Source of the DNA: Oscillospiraceae bacterium
GTDB lineage: Bacteria > Bacillota > Clostridia > Oscillospirales > Oscillospiraceae
Direction of reading: 5' to 3'
DNA length: 41,654 bases
Assembly (NCBI GenBank): GCA_017502265.1
Contig: JAFVVI010000052.1
Coordinates: 1 to 41,654 of the forward strand
The notes beneath the pieces are model-generated. The model ran no database searches, was not told where the DNA came from, and saw nothing but the letters and a program-made list of their open reading frames with translations. Each line of letters starts with the position of its first letter. Position 1 is the first letter of the stretch. A program made the position numbers and the translations under genes. Positions 1 through 7,831 of this stretch are shown piece after piece.

Positions 1-335
1 AGCCTGCTCAGATCGTCAAACTGCACCCCATGACCATCATGCAGAACTCCCTGAACGGTACCTTCGGTCAGTCCGGCGACATCGCAAACGTTCCTCCCTG
101 CGCCGCTACCATCGGCCCTGTGGATGTAATGCGTGCTAAGGAGCGTATCGAAGTTCATGCACTGGCTACCTGCGGTACCTTCTCCTCCTGGCAGAGAATG
201 ATCTCCCGTCTGTGCACCCACGGACCCATCACTCCCTACCTGCCCTCCACCATGCTGCAGACCAAGAAGACCCAGGTCTACATCAGTGAAGAGCTGGCTG
301 CTCCCTTCCAGTGCTGGGAAAAGGTCGGTTACTAA
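1..335 (+). CDS. 3' end of a probable glucosamine-6-phosphate isomerase-like protein (partial)
   Basis: The reading frame is open from the left edge (frame 3) to TAA at 333-335, so only the C-terminal ~110 residues are seen and the start lies outside the window. The visible part contains the strings FGQSGDI, ATIGPVDV and SSWQRMISRLCTHGP. I associate these from memory with the long clostridial and Bacteroidetes glucosamine-6-phosphate isomerase/deaminase-like family; no sequence search was possible. That role, amino-sugar phosphate catabolism in the cytoplasm, would suit the sugar kinase gene downstream. A strong terminator separates the two, so they need not share a transcript. The gene is surely real, since codon use is strongly biased and the frame is open; the family name is tentative. 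Confidence 0.5.
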   Translation, partial: PAQIVKLHPMTIMQNSLNGTFGQSGDIANVPPCAATIGPVDVMRAKERIEVHALATCGTFSSWQRMISRLCTHGPITPYLPSTMLQTKKTQVYISEELAAPFQCWEKVGY

Positions 336-349
336 TTCTATCTCCGGCA

Positions 350-380
350 AAGGGCCACATCACCGATGTGGCCCTTTTTC
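350..380 (+). terminator. Rho-independent terminator after the isomerase-like gene
   Basis: An 11-bp perfect stem (351-361 with 365-375, GC-rich, 3-nt loop) is followed by a run of T. It lies between the first stop codon and the ribosome site of the kinase gene. Confidence 0.85.
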
Positions 381-410
381 AAAAATTACCCAACAGGGGA
401 GGACACCCAT

Positions 411-1862
411 ATGTATATTGGTGTTGATCTTGGCAGTACCAATCTCAAAGCTGCCCTTTATGATGAAAATTTAGCCTGCATCGGCCAGAAAGGTGCGCCT
501 GTGGAATATTTCCGGGAGAACGGCTTTGTGGAGTTTGATGCGGAAAGATATTTTGAAAGCTTGACCAAAATTCTGTCCCAGCTCATGGCAGAACACCCCG
601 GAAAGGTGACCCAGATCGCATTCACCGGCCAGGCAGAATCTCTCGTATGCCTGGACGCGGACGGCAAGCCTGTCTGCAACGCCATTTCCTGGATGGACGA
701 GCGTTCCGAGGAAGAATGCGCCTTGCTTGAAAAGCAGTTTTCTGCCCGGGAGTGCCACCGGAAGACCGGCCAGCAGGCGATCCTGCCCACTTGGCCTGCC
801 ACAAAAATTCTGTGGCTGCGGCGCAACCGCCCCGAGATCTTCGGCAAGGTTGCCACTTATATGCTGCTGAAGGACTATATCGTCTATTGCCTCACAGGCA
901 AAAAATGCGCCGATATGTCCATCGCAACCTTCTCTTTTTACTTTGATATTTACGGGAAGCGCTACTGGAAGCAGATGCTCGATGCCATTGGCATCAACGA
1001 GGGCCAGCTTCCGGCGCTGATCGAGCCTTGTACCGTAGTGGGCGCGCTGACCCCTGCTGCGGCAAAGTCGACCGGCCTGACCGAGGAAACCCAGGTCAAC
1101 ACCGGCACGCTGGACCATTTTGCCGGTATGATCGGCACAGGCAACACCGCCCCCGGCGGTATGACCCTGTCCACCGGCACTACTATGGTGCTCACTGCCA
1201 TGACCGACGGTATTCCCGACCCGGACTGCGATATGGCCCTGCACTACGGCTTCCTTCCCGATAGCTATATTATGCTGCCTGTTATGGAAAGCGGCGGTGT
1301 GTGCCTGGATTGGTTCCGTCGGACCTGTATGGACAATCTGGACTATGACACCCTGAATCAAGAATTGCTGGCAGCGCCGGATACGGGCATTTTGTTCCTG
1401 CCCTATCTGGTAGGCACCAATGCCCCGGAGTTTGACCGGGAGGCCACCGGCGTGTTCTTCGGCCTGCGGCAGGAGCACACCAATGTGCAGATGGCCAAGG
1501 CGGTTATGGAGGGCGTGTGCTTCGTCCTGCGGAAAAATTGCGAGGATATCCTGGCAAAGGGTACGAAAATCTCCAGTATTGTGGCTACCGGCGGCGGCGC
1601 AAAAAGCCCTGTTTGGTGTCAGCTGCAAGCCGATATCACCGGCCTGCCTGTGGAAGTGCCCGCGGTCACAGAGGCGGGCTGCCTGGGCGCGGCTATGATC
1701 GCAGCCTGGACCGCCGGTCAGTATGAAAATCTGCAAAAGGCAGCCAAGGATGTGAAAATGGTCCGCCGTTACACACCCAACGGTGGCCCTGCGCTGGAGA
1801 AAAAGTATCAGAAATTCTGCAAGCTCTATAATGCAATGCTGGAAATTGCCCAAGAGGACTGA
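411..1862 (+). CDS. FGGY-family carbohydrate kinase (xylulokinase-like)
   Basis: ATP-dependent kinase of a sugar or polyol in the cytoplasm. The 483-residue length is normal for the FGGY family. The N-terminal phosphate-1 loop is GVDLGSTNLKAALYD near residue 4. SWMDERSEEE (around residue 105) is the substrate-side motif, LSTGTTMVL (~260) is the phosphate-2 loop, and ATGGGAKSPVWCQLQADI (~390-410) is the FGGY C-terminal signature before the adenosine-binding end. The frame is open from 366, but ATG 411 has an AGGGGAGG ribosome site just upstream, whereas the earlier ATG lies inside the terminator hairpin. The CBM9-like gene starts 4 nt after the stop, so they form an operon. The substrate cannot be read from sequence; xylulose is only the nearest textbook example. 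Confidence 0.88.
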   Translation: MYIGVDLGSTNLKAALYDENLACIGQKGAPVEYFRENGFVEFDAERYFESLTKILSQLMAEHPGKVTQIAFTGQAESLVCLDADGKPVCNAISWMDERSEEECALLEKQFSARECHRKTGQQAILPTWPATKILWLRRNRPEIFGKVATYMLLKDYIVYCLTGKKCADMSIATFSFYFDIYGKRYWKQMLDAIGINEGQLPALIEPCTVVGALTPAAAKSTGLTEETQVNTGTLDHFAGMIGTGNTAPGGMTLSTGTTMVLTAMTDGIPDPDCDMALHYGFLPDSYIMLPVMESGGVCLDWFRRTCMDNLDYDTLNQELLAAPDTGILFLPYLVGTNAPEFDREATGVFFGLRQEHTNVQMAKAVMEGVCFVLRKNCEDILAKGTKISSIVATGGGAKSPVWCQLQADITGLPVEVPAVTEAGCLGAAMIAAWTAGQYENLQKAAKDVKMVRRYTPNGGPALEKKYQKFCKLYNAMLEIAQED

Positions 1863-1865
1863 CAT

Positions 1866-2468
1866 ATGAGAACCTATACAATGAAAAAAATACAGGGCGT
1901 ACCGGATTGGTCTGCCCACGAGGTGTTGCCCATCGATACCCTCCTGTGGACGGATTCCATTGATGTGACGGCCCAGGCCCAGATCTGCTATGATGAAGAG
2001 AATTTCTACCTGCGTCTTGCGGCCAAAGAGCCCCATATCCGCATGGAGTGCAAGGACCTCTTGGCGGAGGTCTGCGAGGATAGCTGCCTGGAGTTTTTTT
2101 TGCAGCCCACCGATCGAGTGGATTACTTCAATTTTGAGATCAATCCCAACGGCGCAATTTATTTAGGCTACGGCAGAGACCTGCCCAGCTTGATCCGGCT
2201 GATCGTGCCGGAGGTGCAGGAATTGCTGGATATCCAAGTGGAATTTCCGGAAGGCGGCTGGGCCTTGACCTATCGGGTACCCTTTGCCTTTATCCGTCGG
2301 TTTTTCCCGGAATTTAACCCGGTACAAGGGGGAAAGGTCCGCGCCAATTTCTACAAATGCGGTGACGAGACCGTCAAACCCCACTTTTTGGCGTGGAGCC
2401 CCATTACCTGTGAAGAGCCTGCATTCCATGTTCCTCAGGACTTCGGGTGCTTGATCTTTGGTGGCTAA
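1866..2468 (+). CDS. Carbohydrate-binding family 9-like protein, cytosolic
   Basis: A 200-residue protein resembling the CBM9/DOMON-type beta-sandwich. It has a W-rich start, CYDEENFYLRLAAKEP, then EDSCLEFFLQP and YFNFEINPNGAIYLGYG, a run typical of carbohydrate-binding family 9-like proteins, where an acidic D/E-S-C-L-E-F-F segment is characteristic. There is no signal peptide, membrane segment or catalytic module, so the protein should stay in the cytoplasm, unusual for a carbohydrate-binding domain. It starts 4 nt after the FGGY kinase stop and ends at a shared bidirectional terminator, so it is co-transcribed with the kinase. A role as a binding or mutarotase-like accessory to the same sugar is inference. 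Confidence 0.7.
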   Translation: MRTYTMKKIQGVPDWSAHEVLPIDTLLWTDSIDVTAQAQICYDEENFYLRLAAKEPHIRMECKDLLAEVCEDSCLEFFLQPTDRVDYFNFEINPNGAIYLGYGRDLPSLIRLIVPEVQELLDIQVEFPEGGWALTYRVPFAFIRRFFPEFNPVQGGKVRANFYKCGDETVKPHFLAWSPITCEEPAFHVPQDFGCLIFGG

Positions 2469-2470
2469 TA

Positions 2471-2507
2471 AAAACGACCCTGTGTTGTTACACAGGGTCG
2501 TTTTTTA
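2471..2507. terminator. Bidirectional terminator between the kinase operon and azlD
   Basis: A long GC-rich hairpin (about 2473-2485 with 2491-2503) is flanked by A and T runs on both sides. It serves both converging operons. The azlD stop codon (2505-2507) lies at its edge. Confidence 0.9.
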
Positions 2508-2822
2508 GAATACCACTTGTATTAGTACCATATAAAATGCCGTGCCGATGCCGATACTTAGAAGGCTGTTGCGCTTCCAGATGTGCAGGGCCGCTACCAC
2601 GGCGATGCCTAAAAGCTCCGGGATGCCAAAGGGTGCGGATAACACTGCAACATCCTTCAGACAGTACACCACCAGCATACCCATAATGGCGCAAGGGAGG
2701 ACCTTGCCTAAGTACAAAATAATCTCCGGAGTCTTCCGCTGTTCACCGAAAATGAGGAAAGGCAGAAACCGCGTCAGCATGGTGACAAGGGCCATTACGG
2801 CGATCATAATGATGTTATACAT
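2505..2822 (-). CDS. azlD: AzlD-family branched-chain amino acid exporter subunit
   Basis: A 105-residue protein with four hydrophobic segments. [11 protein letters not shown] is the conserved AzlD N-terminal motif, and [18 protein letters not shown] follows in the usual position. AzlD is the small partner of AzlC; together they form an inner-membrane exporter of branched-chain amino acids or similar small molecules. Its start overlaps the azlC stop by 8 nt, which suggests translational coupling. It is last in the three-gene minus-strand operon. Family assignment is strong; the true substrate is unknown. Confidence 0.9.
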   Translation of the reverse strand: MYNIIMIAVMALVTMLTRFLPFLIFGEQRKTPEIILYLGKVLPCAIMGMLVVYCLKDVAVLSAPFGIPELLGIAVVAALHIWKRNSLLSIGIGTAFYMVLIQVVF

Positions 2823-3507
2823 TGGTTTGCCTCCTTCCTGTTTTTCTGGAAATGGTCAGCAGCACGGCGATCAGCGCCATAGAGGGGATCAGAAAAATAT
2901 TCCGTCCGAACAGAACAAGGCACAGGGCTGTCGCGCCCACACCGATGATGGCCGGCAGATGGTTTTTGTGGGTCAGCCACTGCTCCACAAACATTGTCAC
3001 AAACAGAGCTGTCAGTACAAACTCAATGCCCGCAAAGTTGATGGGCAGCGCGCCCAGCAGATTACCCAAAGAGCAGCCGGTGACCCAGTAGATGTGATCC
3101 AAAAGGCTCACCCAGAAGCAGTAGCTATGGCGGCTCATACCCTCCGGCGGCTCGTTTTGGGTCACCAGGGAGTAAGTTTCGTCGGTGAGCGCAAAAATCA
3201 TATAAGGCTTTTTCTTGCCTGCTCCCTTGTAGGGTTCAATGAGAGAAATGCCGTAAAAAATATGCCGGGCGTTGATCAAAAAGGTGGCGATCGCCGCGCT
3301 GAGAATGGACGCGTGATCTGCCATCAGGCTCACAGCCAGATACTGCCCGGACCCAGCCAGCATAAAAACCGCCATACCCATGGCCCACAGCAGGCCGTAG
3401 TCGGTTTTTTCTTTTAAGAGAATACCGAAACCAATGCCCAAAAACAGATACCCGGTCAGCACCGGGAGGGTGTCTTTGAGGACGGTTTTGAAATGTTTGC
3501 GGTTCAT
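2815..3507 (-). CDS. azlC: AzlC-family branched-chain amino acid exporter
   Basis: A 230-residue integral membrane protein. [30 protein letters not shown] and [13 protein letters not shown] are the conserved AzlC blocks, and [10 protein letters not shown] follows. The frame stays open much further upstream, but that extension is the shadow of the YitT-like gene. I chose ATG at 3507 because an AGAAGG-type ribosome site lies just upstream and the protein then begins MNRKHFK like its relatives. The start overlaps the stop of the upstream YitT-like gene in an ATGA arrangement. The larger subunit of the AzlCD exporter, it acts in the cell membrane. Confidence 0.9.
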   Translation of the reverse strand: MNRKHFKTVLKDTLPVLTGYLFLGIGFGILLKEKTDYGLLWAMGMAVFMLAGSGQYLAVSLMADHASILSAAIATFLINARHIFYGISLIEPYKGAGKKKPYMIFALTDETYSLVTQNEPPEGMSRHSYCFWVSLLDHIYWVTGCSLGNLLGALPINFAGIEFVLTALFVTMFVEQWLTHKNHLPAIIGVGATALCLVLFGRNIFLIPSMALIAVLLTISRKTGRRQTNV

Positions 3508-4121
3508 AAAGCGTTTCCTTCTTTCTTTTGAGCGGGAAATCGTTGCACTAAGCCGACCAGCTTGCTGGACAGCAGAACTGACAGCAGAGAAAAGCCGATC
3601 CGGCGAACAGGAATATAGCTGAGGGATAGCAGCAGCACAGTCACATCGGAGATCATATACACATACTCGATTTTGATTTTGCAGATCCGGCTCAGACTCA
3701 TAGCGATGGCATCGTCTCCGCTGGGCGCGCCGCCCACGCGGACACACAATCCGCAACCCAGGCCCACAAACACGGCCCCCAACAGGGCCGCCGCCAGGGG
3801 ATACCCGGCAACATTGGGCCACAATGGGGGAAATTGCTCGCAAATGCGGTAGATCACACTAAAGCTGACGGCGGATATGCCAGAGTAAAATAGAAAAGTC
3901 TTTCCCAGTGTCCGCCAGCCTACCAGATAGCAAAGGGTGTTAATTATAAAACCGGATAGAGCAGGGGAGATGCGCAGCCAATGGTGCAGCAGCAGCGTCA
4001 GGCCCAGCTGACCGCCTTCGGTTATATGAGATTGGGCGTGAATGTGGTATAGACCAAAGGCCAGAATGCCACCGCCCAGCAGGGCAATCAGACTGCTTTT
4101 GATATATTGCTTGCGATCCAC
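3504..4121 (-). CDS. YitT/YczE-family membrane protein
   Basis: A 205-residue protein with about five or six membrane spans. It has the short-form pattern: GGGILAFGLYH near the N-terminus, TEGGQLGLTLLL, and GGAPSGDDAIAMSLSRI in the second half, as in YitT/YczE proteins that lack the soluble C-terminal domain. I chose a GTG start at 4121 because GGAGG sits 7 nt upstream; the frame is open to 4202, but that part has no ribosome site and would overlap the promoter. It is first of an operon with azlC and azlD. The function of the family is poorly known; an amino-acid or ion transport link is inference from its neighbours. Confidence 0.75.
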   Translation of the reverse strand: MDRKQYIKSSLIALLGGGILAFGLYHIHAQSHITEGGQLGLTLLLHHWLRISPALSGFIINTLCYLVGWRTLGKTFLFYSGISAVSFSVIYRICEQFPPLWPNVAGYPLAAALLGAVFVGLGCGLCVRVGGAPSGDDAIAMSLSRICKIKIEYVYMISDVTVLLLSLSYIPVRRIGFSLLSVLLSSKLVGLVQRFPAQKKEGNAL

Positions 4122-4151
4122 CGGGCACCTCCGTAAAACGACATCCTTTAC

Positions 4152-4180
4152 AATATAGAAGAAAAGGACAAAATTGTCAA
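4152..4180 (-). promoter_or_regulatory. Sigma-A promoter of the YitT-azlC-azlD operon
   Basis: On the minus strand, TTGACA (4175-4180) and TATATT (4152-4157) are separated by 17 nt. It sits 30 nt upstream of the GTG start and back to back with the promoter of the flavin reductase gene. Confidence 0.8.
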
Positions 4181-4195
4181 TACTACAAAATTTAC

Positions 4196-4224
4196 TTGCC
4201 ATTTGCGGCTTTTGGGGCTATGAT
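4196..4224 (+). promoter_or_regulatory. Sigma-A promoter of the flavin reductase-gpsA operon
   Basis: TTGCCA (4196-4201) and TATGAT (4219-4224) with a 17-nt spacer, ending 29 nt before the ATG at 4254. Its -35 box is only 16 nt from the -35 box of the divergent promoter. Confidence 0.8.
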
Positions 4225-4253
4225 AGAGGTAACCTAAAACAGGAGGCAATGCT

Positions 4254-4778
4254 ATGAAAGAGTATGTAAACCCTTGGGACTATGCCCCCCATATTTTGAA
4301 GAACATCACTGACGGTATTCTTTTGACCACTCAGGCCGACGGCGAGGTGGATACTATGGCCATCGGCTGGGGCACGATGGGTGTCCAGTGGAAGAAGCCG
4401 ATCTTTATCGTCTTTGTCCGCCAGAGCCGCCATACCAAGAGTCTGCTGGATAAGAACCCGGAGTTTACCGTGAATATCCCCCTGGATAAAATGGATAAGG
4501 ATATCCTGCGGGTCACCGGCACCATGTCTGGCCGGGATATCGATAAGGTCAAGGAACTGGGTCTGACCCTGGTGCCCGGTGAGACTGTGTCTGTGCCGGC
4601 CATCAAGGAACTGCCCTTGACCATCGAGTGCAAGGTGATCTATCAGCAGGATCAGGACCTGTCCTTGCTGGAGGAATCCTGCCGCGACCGCTGCTACAAG
4701 CCCGGCACCAAGGACGAGACGGATTTCCACACGGCCTATTATGGCCTCATTACCAGTGCCTATATTCTGAAAGACTGA
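4254..4778 (+). CDS. Flavin reductase family protein (FMN-binding split barrel)
   Basis: A 174-residue cytosolic protein of the flavin reductase/HpaC-like split-barrel family, the usual length. DTMAIGWGTMGVQWKKPIF and VRQSRHTKSLLDKN are the FMN-contacting strands and loop; EFTVNIP follows in the expected place. Such proteins bind FMN and transfer hydride from NAD(P)H or act as flavin-based redox proteins in anaerobes. AGGAGGC sits upstream of the ATG, and gpsA begins 10 nt after the stop, so the two are co-transcribed from the 4196 promoter. The physiological substrate is unknown and no clear metabolic link with gpsA is known to me. Confidence 0.85.
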   Translation: MKEYVNPWDYAPHILKNITDGILLTTQADGEVDTMAIGWGTMGVQWKKPIFIVFVRQSRHTKSLLDKNPEFTVNIPLDKMDKDILRVTGTMSGRDIDKVKELGLTLVPGETVSVPAIKELPLTIECKVIYQQDQDLSLLEESCRDRCYKPGTKDETDFHTAYYGLITSAYILKD

Positions 4779-4788
4779 GGATTTACTT

Positions 4789-5814
4789 ATGAGTAACATT
4801 GGCGTATTGGGCGCCGGCACCTGGGGTATGGCCCTTGCCAGAATGCTGTGTAATAACGGCCATACCGTGTCCGTGTGGTCGGCGCTGGAAAAGGAAGTGA
4901 CGGCCTTTGCCGCCACCCGCCGGCATCCTAACCTGCCGGGCATGGAGATCCCGGAAGCCATTGCCTTTACTGGCGATATTGCCGAGGTCTGCCGGCAAAA
5001 GGATATCCTCCTGTTTGCTGTGCCGTCACCCTTTGTGCGGTCCACGGCCCGACAGGCTGCGCCCCATATCCCCGACGGCCAGATCATCGTGGATGTGGCC
5101 AAGGGTATCGAGGAGGCAACTTTGCTCACTATGACGGGCATTATTGCTCAGGAGATCGCAAATCCCACCGTGAAGCTGGTGGCCCTGTCCGGCCCTACCC
5201 ACGCAGAGGAGGTTGCCAAGGACCTGCCTACCACCATCGTGTCCGCCTGTGAGGACCAGCAGGTGGCGGAGCTGGTACAGAATGTGTTCTGGGGCACCTG
5301 TATGCGCGTGTATACCAATGACGATGTGTTGGGCGTGGAGCTGTGCGGCGCGGTGAAAAATGTCATTGCTCTTGCCTCCGGCGTGGCGGCCGGTCTTGGT
5401 TATGGCGACAATATCAAAGCCGCGCTGATTACCCGGGGTATGGCGGAGATCTCCCGCTTGGGAATGGCCATGGGCTGCCGGGAGCAGACCTTTGGCGGCC
5501 TGGCCGGTATCGGCGATTTGATCGTCACCGCCACCAGTGTCCATAGCCGCAATAACCGCTGCGGTATGCTCATCGGCCAGGGTGTACCTGTGGATGAAGC
5601 CATCCGACAGGTGGGAATGGTTGTGGAGGGTATCAATGCCTTGCCGGCAGTTATGACCCTTGCAGAAAAGTACAATGTGGAAATGCCTATTGTCAAAGCC
5701 GCCTGGCAGGTGGTAAAGGAGGGCGTTTCTCCCAAGGATGTCGTCCAGCAGCTGATGGGCCGGGATAAGAAACCCGAATTGCCCCCCGCCGCTTGGGACA
5801 ATCATTACCAATAA
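4789..5814 (+). CDS. gpsA: NAD(P)-dependent glycerol-3-phosphate dehydrogenase
   Basis: Makes sn-glycerol 3-phosphate from dihydroxyacetone phosphate for phospholipid synthesis, in the cytoplasm. The 341-residue length is normal. The N-terminal dinucleotide fold has GAGTWGMALARML at residues 7-19. VDVAKGIEE, LSGPTHAEEV and ELCGAVKNVIALASG (with the catalytic lysine in the last) follow in order, then LAGIGDLIVTATS and the NRCGMLIGQG loop near the C-terminus, all GpsA hallmarks. Second gene of the operon, followed by a strong terminator. The identification is secure. Confidence 0.97.
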   Translation: MSNIGVLGAGTWGMALARMLCNNGHTVSVWSALEKEVTAFAATRRHPNLPGMEIPEAIAFTGDIAEVCRQKDILLFAVPSPFVRSTARQAAPHIPDGQIIVDVAKGIEEATLLTMTGIIAQEIANPTVKLVALSGPTHAEEVAKDLPTTIVSACEDQQVAELVQNVFWGTCMRVYTNDDVLGVELCGAVKNVIALASGVAAGLGYGDNIKAALITRGMAEISRLGMAMGCREQTFGGLAGIGDLIVTATSVHSRNNRCGMLIGQGVPVDEAIRQVGMVVEGINALPAVMTLAEKYNVEMPIVKAAWQVVKEGVSPKDVVQQLMGRDKKPELPPAAWDNHYQ

Positions 5815-5846
5815 AAAACAGGGTGCATCACGCACCCTGTTTTTAC
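5814..5846 (+). terminator. Terminator after gpsA
   Basis: A perfect 12-13-bp stem (A-run plus CAGGGTGC) with a 5-nt ATCAC loop and T5 tail, immediately after the gpsA stop codon. Confidence 0.9.
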
Positions 5847-5849
5847 TGC

Positions 5850-6225
5850 AACATAACAAAGAAGTAGCCCTTAACTGATTTCTTTACACCAGTTAAGGGC
5901 TACTTCTGTGCTATCTTGGTATCTAACATCATTGGTTAACCTCGCTTTCTGCAGTTTGGACAGTTCTTTCGATCCACCTATGAAATCCGCTCCAAAACAT
6001 GTATTCTTATGATTCTTACCATCTTACTCTAAGGGAGTATCCTGTATGTTGGAACATTTCCCGAATCGGAAGTTCTGTCTTGGGGTTGCTACTTAGTACA
6101 TTGGTATCACCCTTTCTGACTATAAGATAACATAAATAATAAGTATTTGCAATATGTAATAATGTACAAAATACACAAAACGGACTTGTTGAAACTGCGG
6201 AAATTATAAACAATCACCACATATA
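5850..6225. other. Non-coding gap with no credible gene
   Basis: This stretch between gpsA and ychF is richer in A+T than its neighbours and has no ORF with a ribosome site. A 50-codon open minus-strand frame (5871-6023) lacks a plausible start and could be the remnant of a lost gene. It ends inside the perfect inverted repeat listed separately. I see no tRNA, known riboswitch or mobile-element end. Confidence 0.5.
5860..5907. repeat. Perfect 18-bp inverted repeat
   Basis: Arms 5860-5877 and 5890-5907 are exact reverse complements around a 12-nt loop. The arm begins AGAAGTAGCCC. There is no T-run on either side, so it is not a classical terminator. The tail of a decayed minus-strand frame lies in it, so it may be the relic of a small mobile or repetitive element. 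Confidence 0.75.
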
Positions 6226-6227
6226 CC

Positions 6228-6257
6228 TTGACGGCCAAGTAATCCTCGTGATATAAT
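6228..6257 (+). promoter_or_regulatory. Orphan sigma-A promoter facing a terminator
   Basis: TTGACG (6228-6233) and TATAAT (6252-6257) are 18 nt apart on the plus strand. No plus-strand gene follows; the strong hairpin at 6276-6305 begins only some 12 nt after the expected transcription start. It could give a very short RNA, or be left over from a deleted gene. Confidence 0.55.
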
Positions 6258-6273
6258 AAATCCGTTGAGGCGC

Positions 6274-6312
6274 AAAAAAGCAGCAGTCATTTGACTGCTG
6301 CTTTTCTTTTTT
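6274..6312. terminator. Bidirectional terminator at the end of ychF
   Basis: A GC-rich stem (6280-6289 with 6292-6301) is flanked by A6 on the left and TTTTCTTTTTT on the right, so it ends minus-strand ychF transcripts and any plus-strand RNA from the 6228 promoter. Confidence 0.85.
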
Positions 6313-7408
6313 ACACATTAAACAGGAAGTTGACGATGTCGCCGTCCTTCATCACATATTCCTTGCCCTCGCTGCGGACCAGACCCTTGGCCTTAGCAGC
6401 GGCCATGGTGCCTTGTTCTTTCATATCCGTGAAGGCAATGACCTCTGCCCGGATAAAGCCCCGCTCAAAGTCGGTGTGGATCTTACCGGCGGCCTGGGGC
6501 GCCTTGGTGCCCTTCTTAATAGTCCAGGCGCGGCACTCATCAGAGCCTGCGGTGAGGAAGGAAATGAGACCCAGCAGGGCATAGGAGGACTTGATAAGCC
6601 GATCCAGACCGGACTCGGCAACGCCCAACTCTTCCATAAACATCGCTTTTTCCTCAGGGTCATCCAGCTCGGCGATATCCGCCTCCAGCTTGGCGCAGAT
6701 GGGGATCAGCTGGCTGCCTTCTTCTTCAGCCAGCGCCTTCACAGCCATATAATGGCGGTTGTTTTCCGGCTCGTTGATCTCGTTTTCTGCGAGGTTTGCC
6801 ACATAGATGGTCTTCTTCAAAGTCAGCAGGTCAGAGGTGGCGATAAGGGCCATATCATCTTCTGTGCCGTCAAAGGTGCGGGCCAGCTTGCCCTCGTTCA
6901 GGTGCTTCAGCAGCTGGCCGAACAGTTCAGCCTCCCGAGCTGCTTTTTTGTCGCCGCCCTTCATAGCCTTCTGGGCCTTGTCAATACGGCGTTCCACCAT
7001 TTCCATATCTGCCATCACCAGCTCTAAGTTGATGATGTCAATGTCCCGCAGGGGATCGGTGCTGCCCTCCACATGGGTGACATTGGTGTCTTCAAAGCAG
7101 CGAACCACATGGACAATGGCATCGGTGGTGCGGATGTTGCTCAGGAACTTGTTGCCCAGGCCTTCGCCCTTGGATGCGCCCTTGACAAGACCTGCAATGT
7201 CCACGAACTCGATCACCGCGGGGGTGAACTTCTTGGGCTGATGCAATTCTGCCAGCCAATCCAGCCGCTCATCGGGAACGCTCACCACGCCCACATTGGG
7301 GTCAATGGTGCAGAACGCGTAGTTGTCCGCCGGCACACCGGCGTTGGTAATGGCATTAAACAGAGTAGACTTGCCAACATTGGGAAGTCCCACGATACCT
7401 AATTTCAT
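6311..7408 (-). CDS. ychF: Redox-regulated ATPase YchF (Obg-like)
   Basis: A 365-residue cytosolic P-loop protein of the universally conserved YchF/OLA1 family, which binds the ribosome and hydrolyses ATP rather than GTP. G1 is GLPNVGKST at residues 6-14, the G3 region is DIAGLVKGASKGEGLGNKFL near 68-87, and the unusual G4 lies around VANLAENE (~205). A C-terminal TGS domain includes CRAWTIKKGTKAPQAAGKIH and ends near residue 365. AAGGAG lies before the ATG. A small gene of unknown function lies 27 nt upstream in the same direction. The identification is secure. Confidence 0.97.
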   Translation of the reverse strand: MKLGIVGLPNVGKSTLFNAITNAGVPADNYAFCTIDPNVGVVSVPDERLDWLAELHQPKKFTPAVIEFVDIAGLVKGASKGEGLGNKFLSNIRTTDAIVHVVRCFEDTNVTHVEGSTDPLRDIDIINLELVMADMEMVERRIDKAQKAMKGGDKKAAREAELFGQLLKHLNEGKLARTFDGTEDDMALIATSDLLTLKKTIYVANLAENEINEPENNRHYMAVKALAEEEGSQLIPICAKLEADIAELDDPEEKAMFMEELGVAESGLDRLIKSSYALLGLISFLTAGSDECRAWTIKKGTKAPQAAGKIHTDFERGFIRAEVIAFTDMKEQGTMAAAKAKGLVRSEGKEYVMKDGDIVNFLFNV

Positions 7409-7435
7409 TTCTTCTTCTATCTCCTTAAAAATCCT

Positions 7436-7654
7436 TTATTTATCAAGGTTTTTTGGCACCCCTCGGTGTTTCCATATACACCTTTTTACACCAAAGCGGC
7501 GGCCAATTCCGCTTTTGTCTACGAATCTTGCTATGTACCAACCATCTTTTTTGAAAGACAGCATTGCGACATTTTCGCCTTTTAGGTTTTCACCCAAATG
7601 ATGAACCCCATTCTCAGTTGAAAAAGAGCCAATAAATCCTTTACAGTATACCAC
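7436..7654 (-). CDS. Small protein of unknown function (72 residues)
   Basis: Starts with GTG at 7654 behind a good AAGGAG site with about 6 nt spacing, and a possible promoter (TTTCCA, 17 nt, TAGATA) lies further upstream. The middle, SFKKDGWYIARFVDKSGIGRR, looks like the short beta-hairpin DNA-binding arm at the start of some tyrosine integrases, but nothing of an integrase follows, so this may be a truncated relic or an independent small protein. Codon use is A+T-rich, unlike adjacent ychF. I do not recognise a family. Confidence 0.4.
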   Translation of the reverse strand: MVYCKGFIGSFSTENGVHHLGENLKGENVAMLSFKKDGWYIARFVDKSGIGRRFGVKRCIWKHRGVPKNLDK

Positions 7655-7751
7655 ATTGGCTCCTTGTTTTCAATAGGAATCGATGAATATCTATCGCTGT
7701 TTCACTTTTTTGGAAATTTAGAAAATCTGAAAATGTTGTGACATTTATTCT

Positions 7752-7787
7752 AAAATCATTGTGTTCGCAATGATTTTGTACTATAAT
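7752..7787 (+). promoter_or_regulatory. Promoter with overlapping palindromic operator, XRE-kinase-regulator operon
   Basis: TATAAT at 7782-7787 and TTGTGT at 7759-7764 have a 17-nt spacer. A perfect 10-bp inverted repeat, AAAATCATTG / CAATGATTTT (7752-7761 and 7768-7777, 6-nt gap), covers the -35 box and most of the spacer, a typical repressor site. The first gene downstream encodes an XRE-type DNA-binding protein, so self-repression is a reasonable inference. Confidence 0.7.
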
Positions 7788-7831
7788 GAAACAATAACAT
7801 TTGCACTGATGGAATACCGGAGGGAATTACA

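Noticed and set aside
471-2036. Long 521-residue open frame on the minus strand
   Set aside because: It is the mirror of the FGGY kinase gene, is rich in His and Gly without any family motif, and has no ribosome site.
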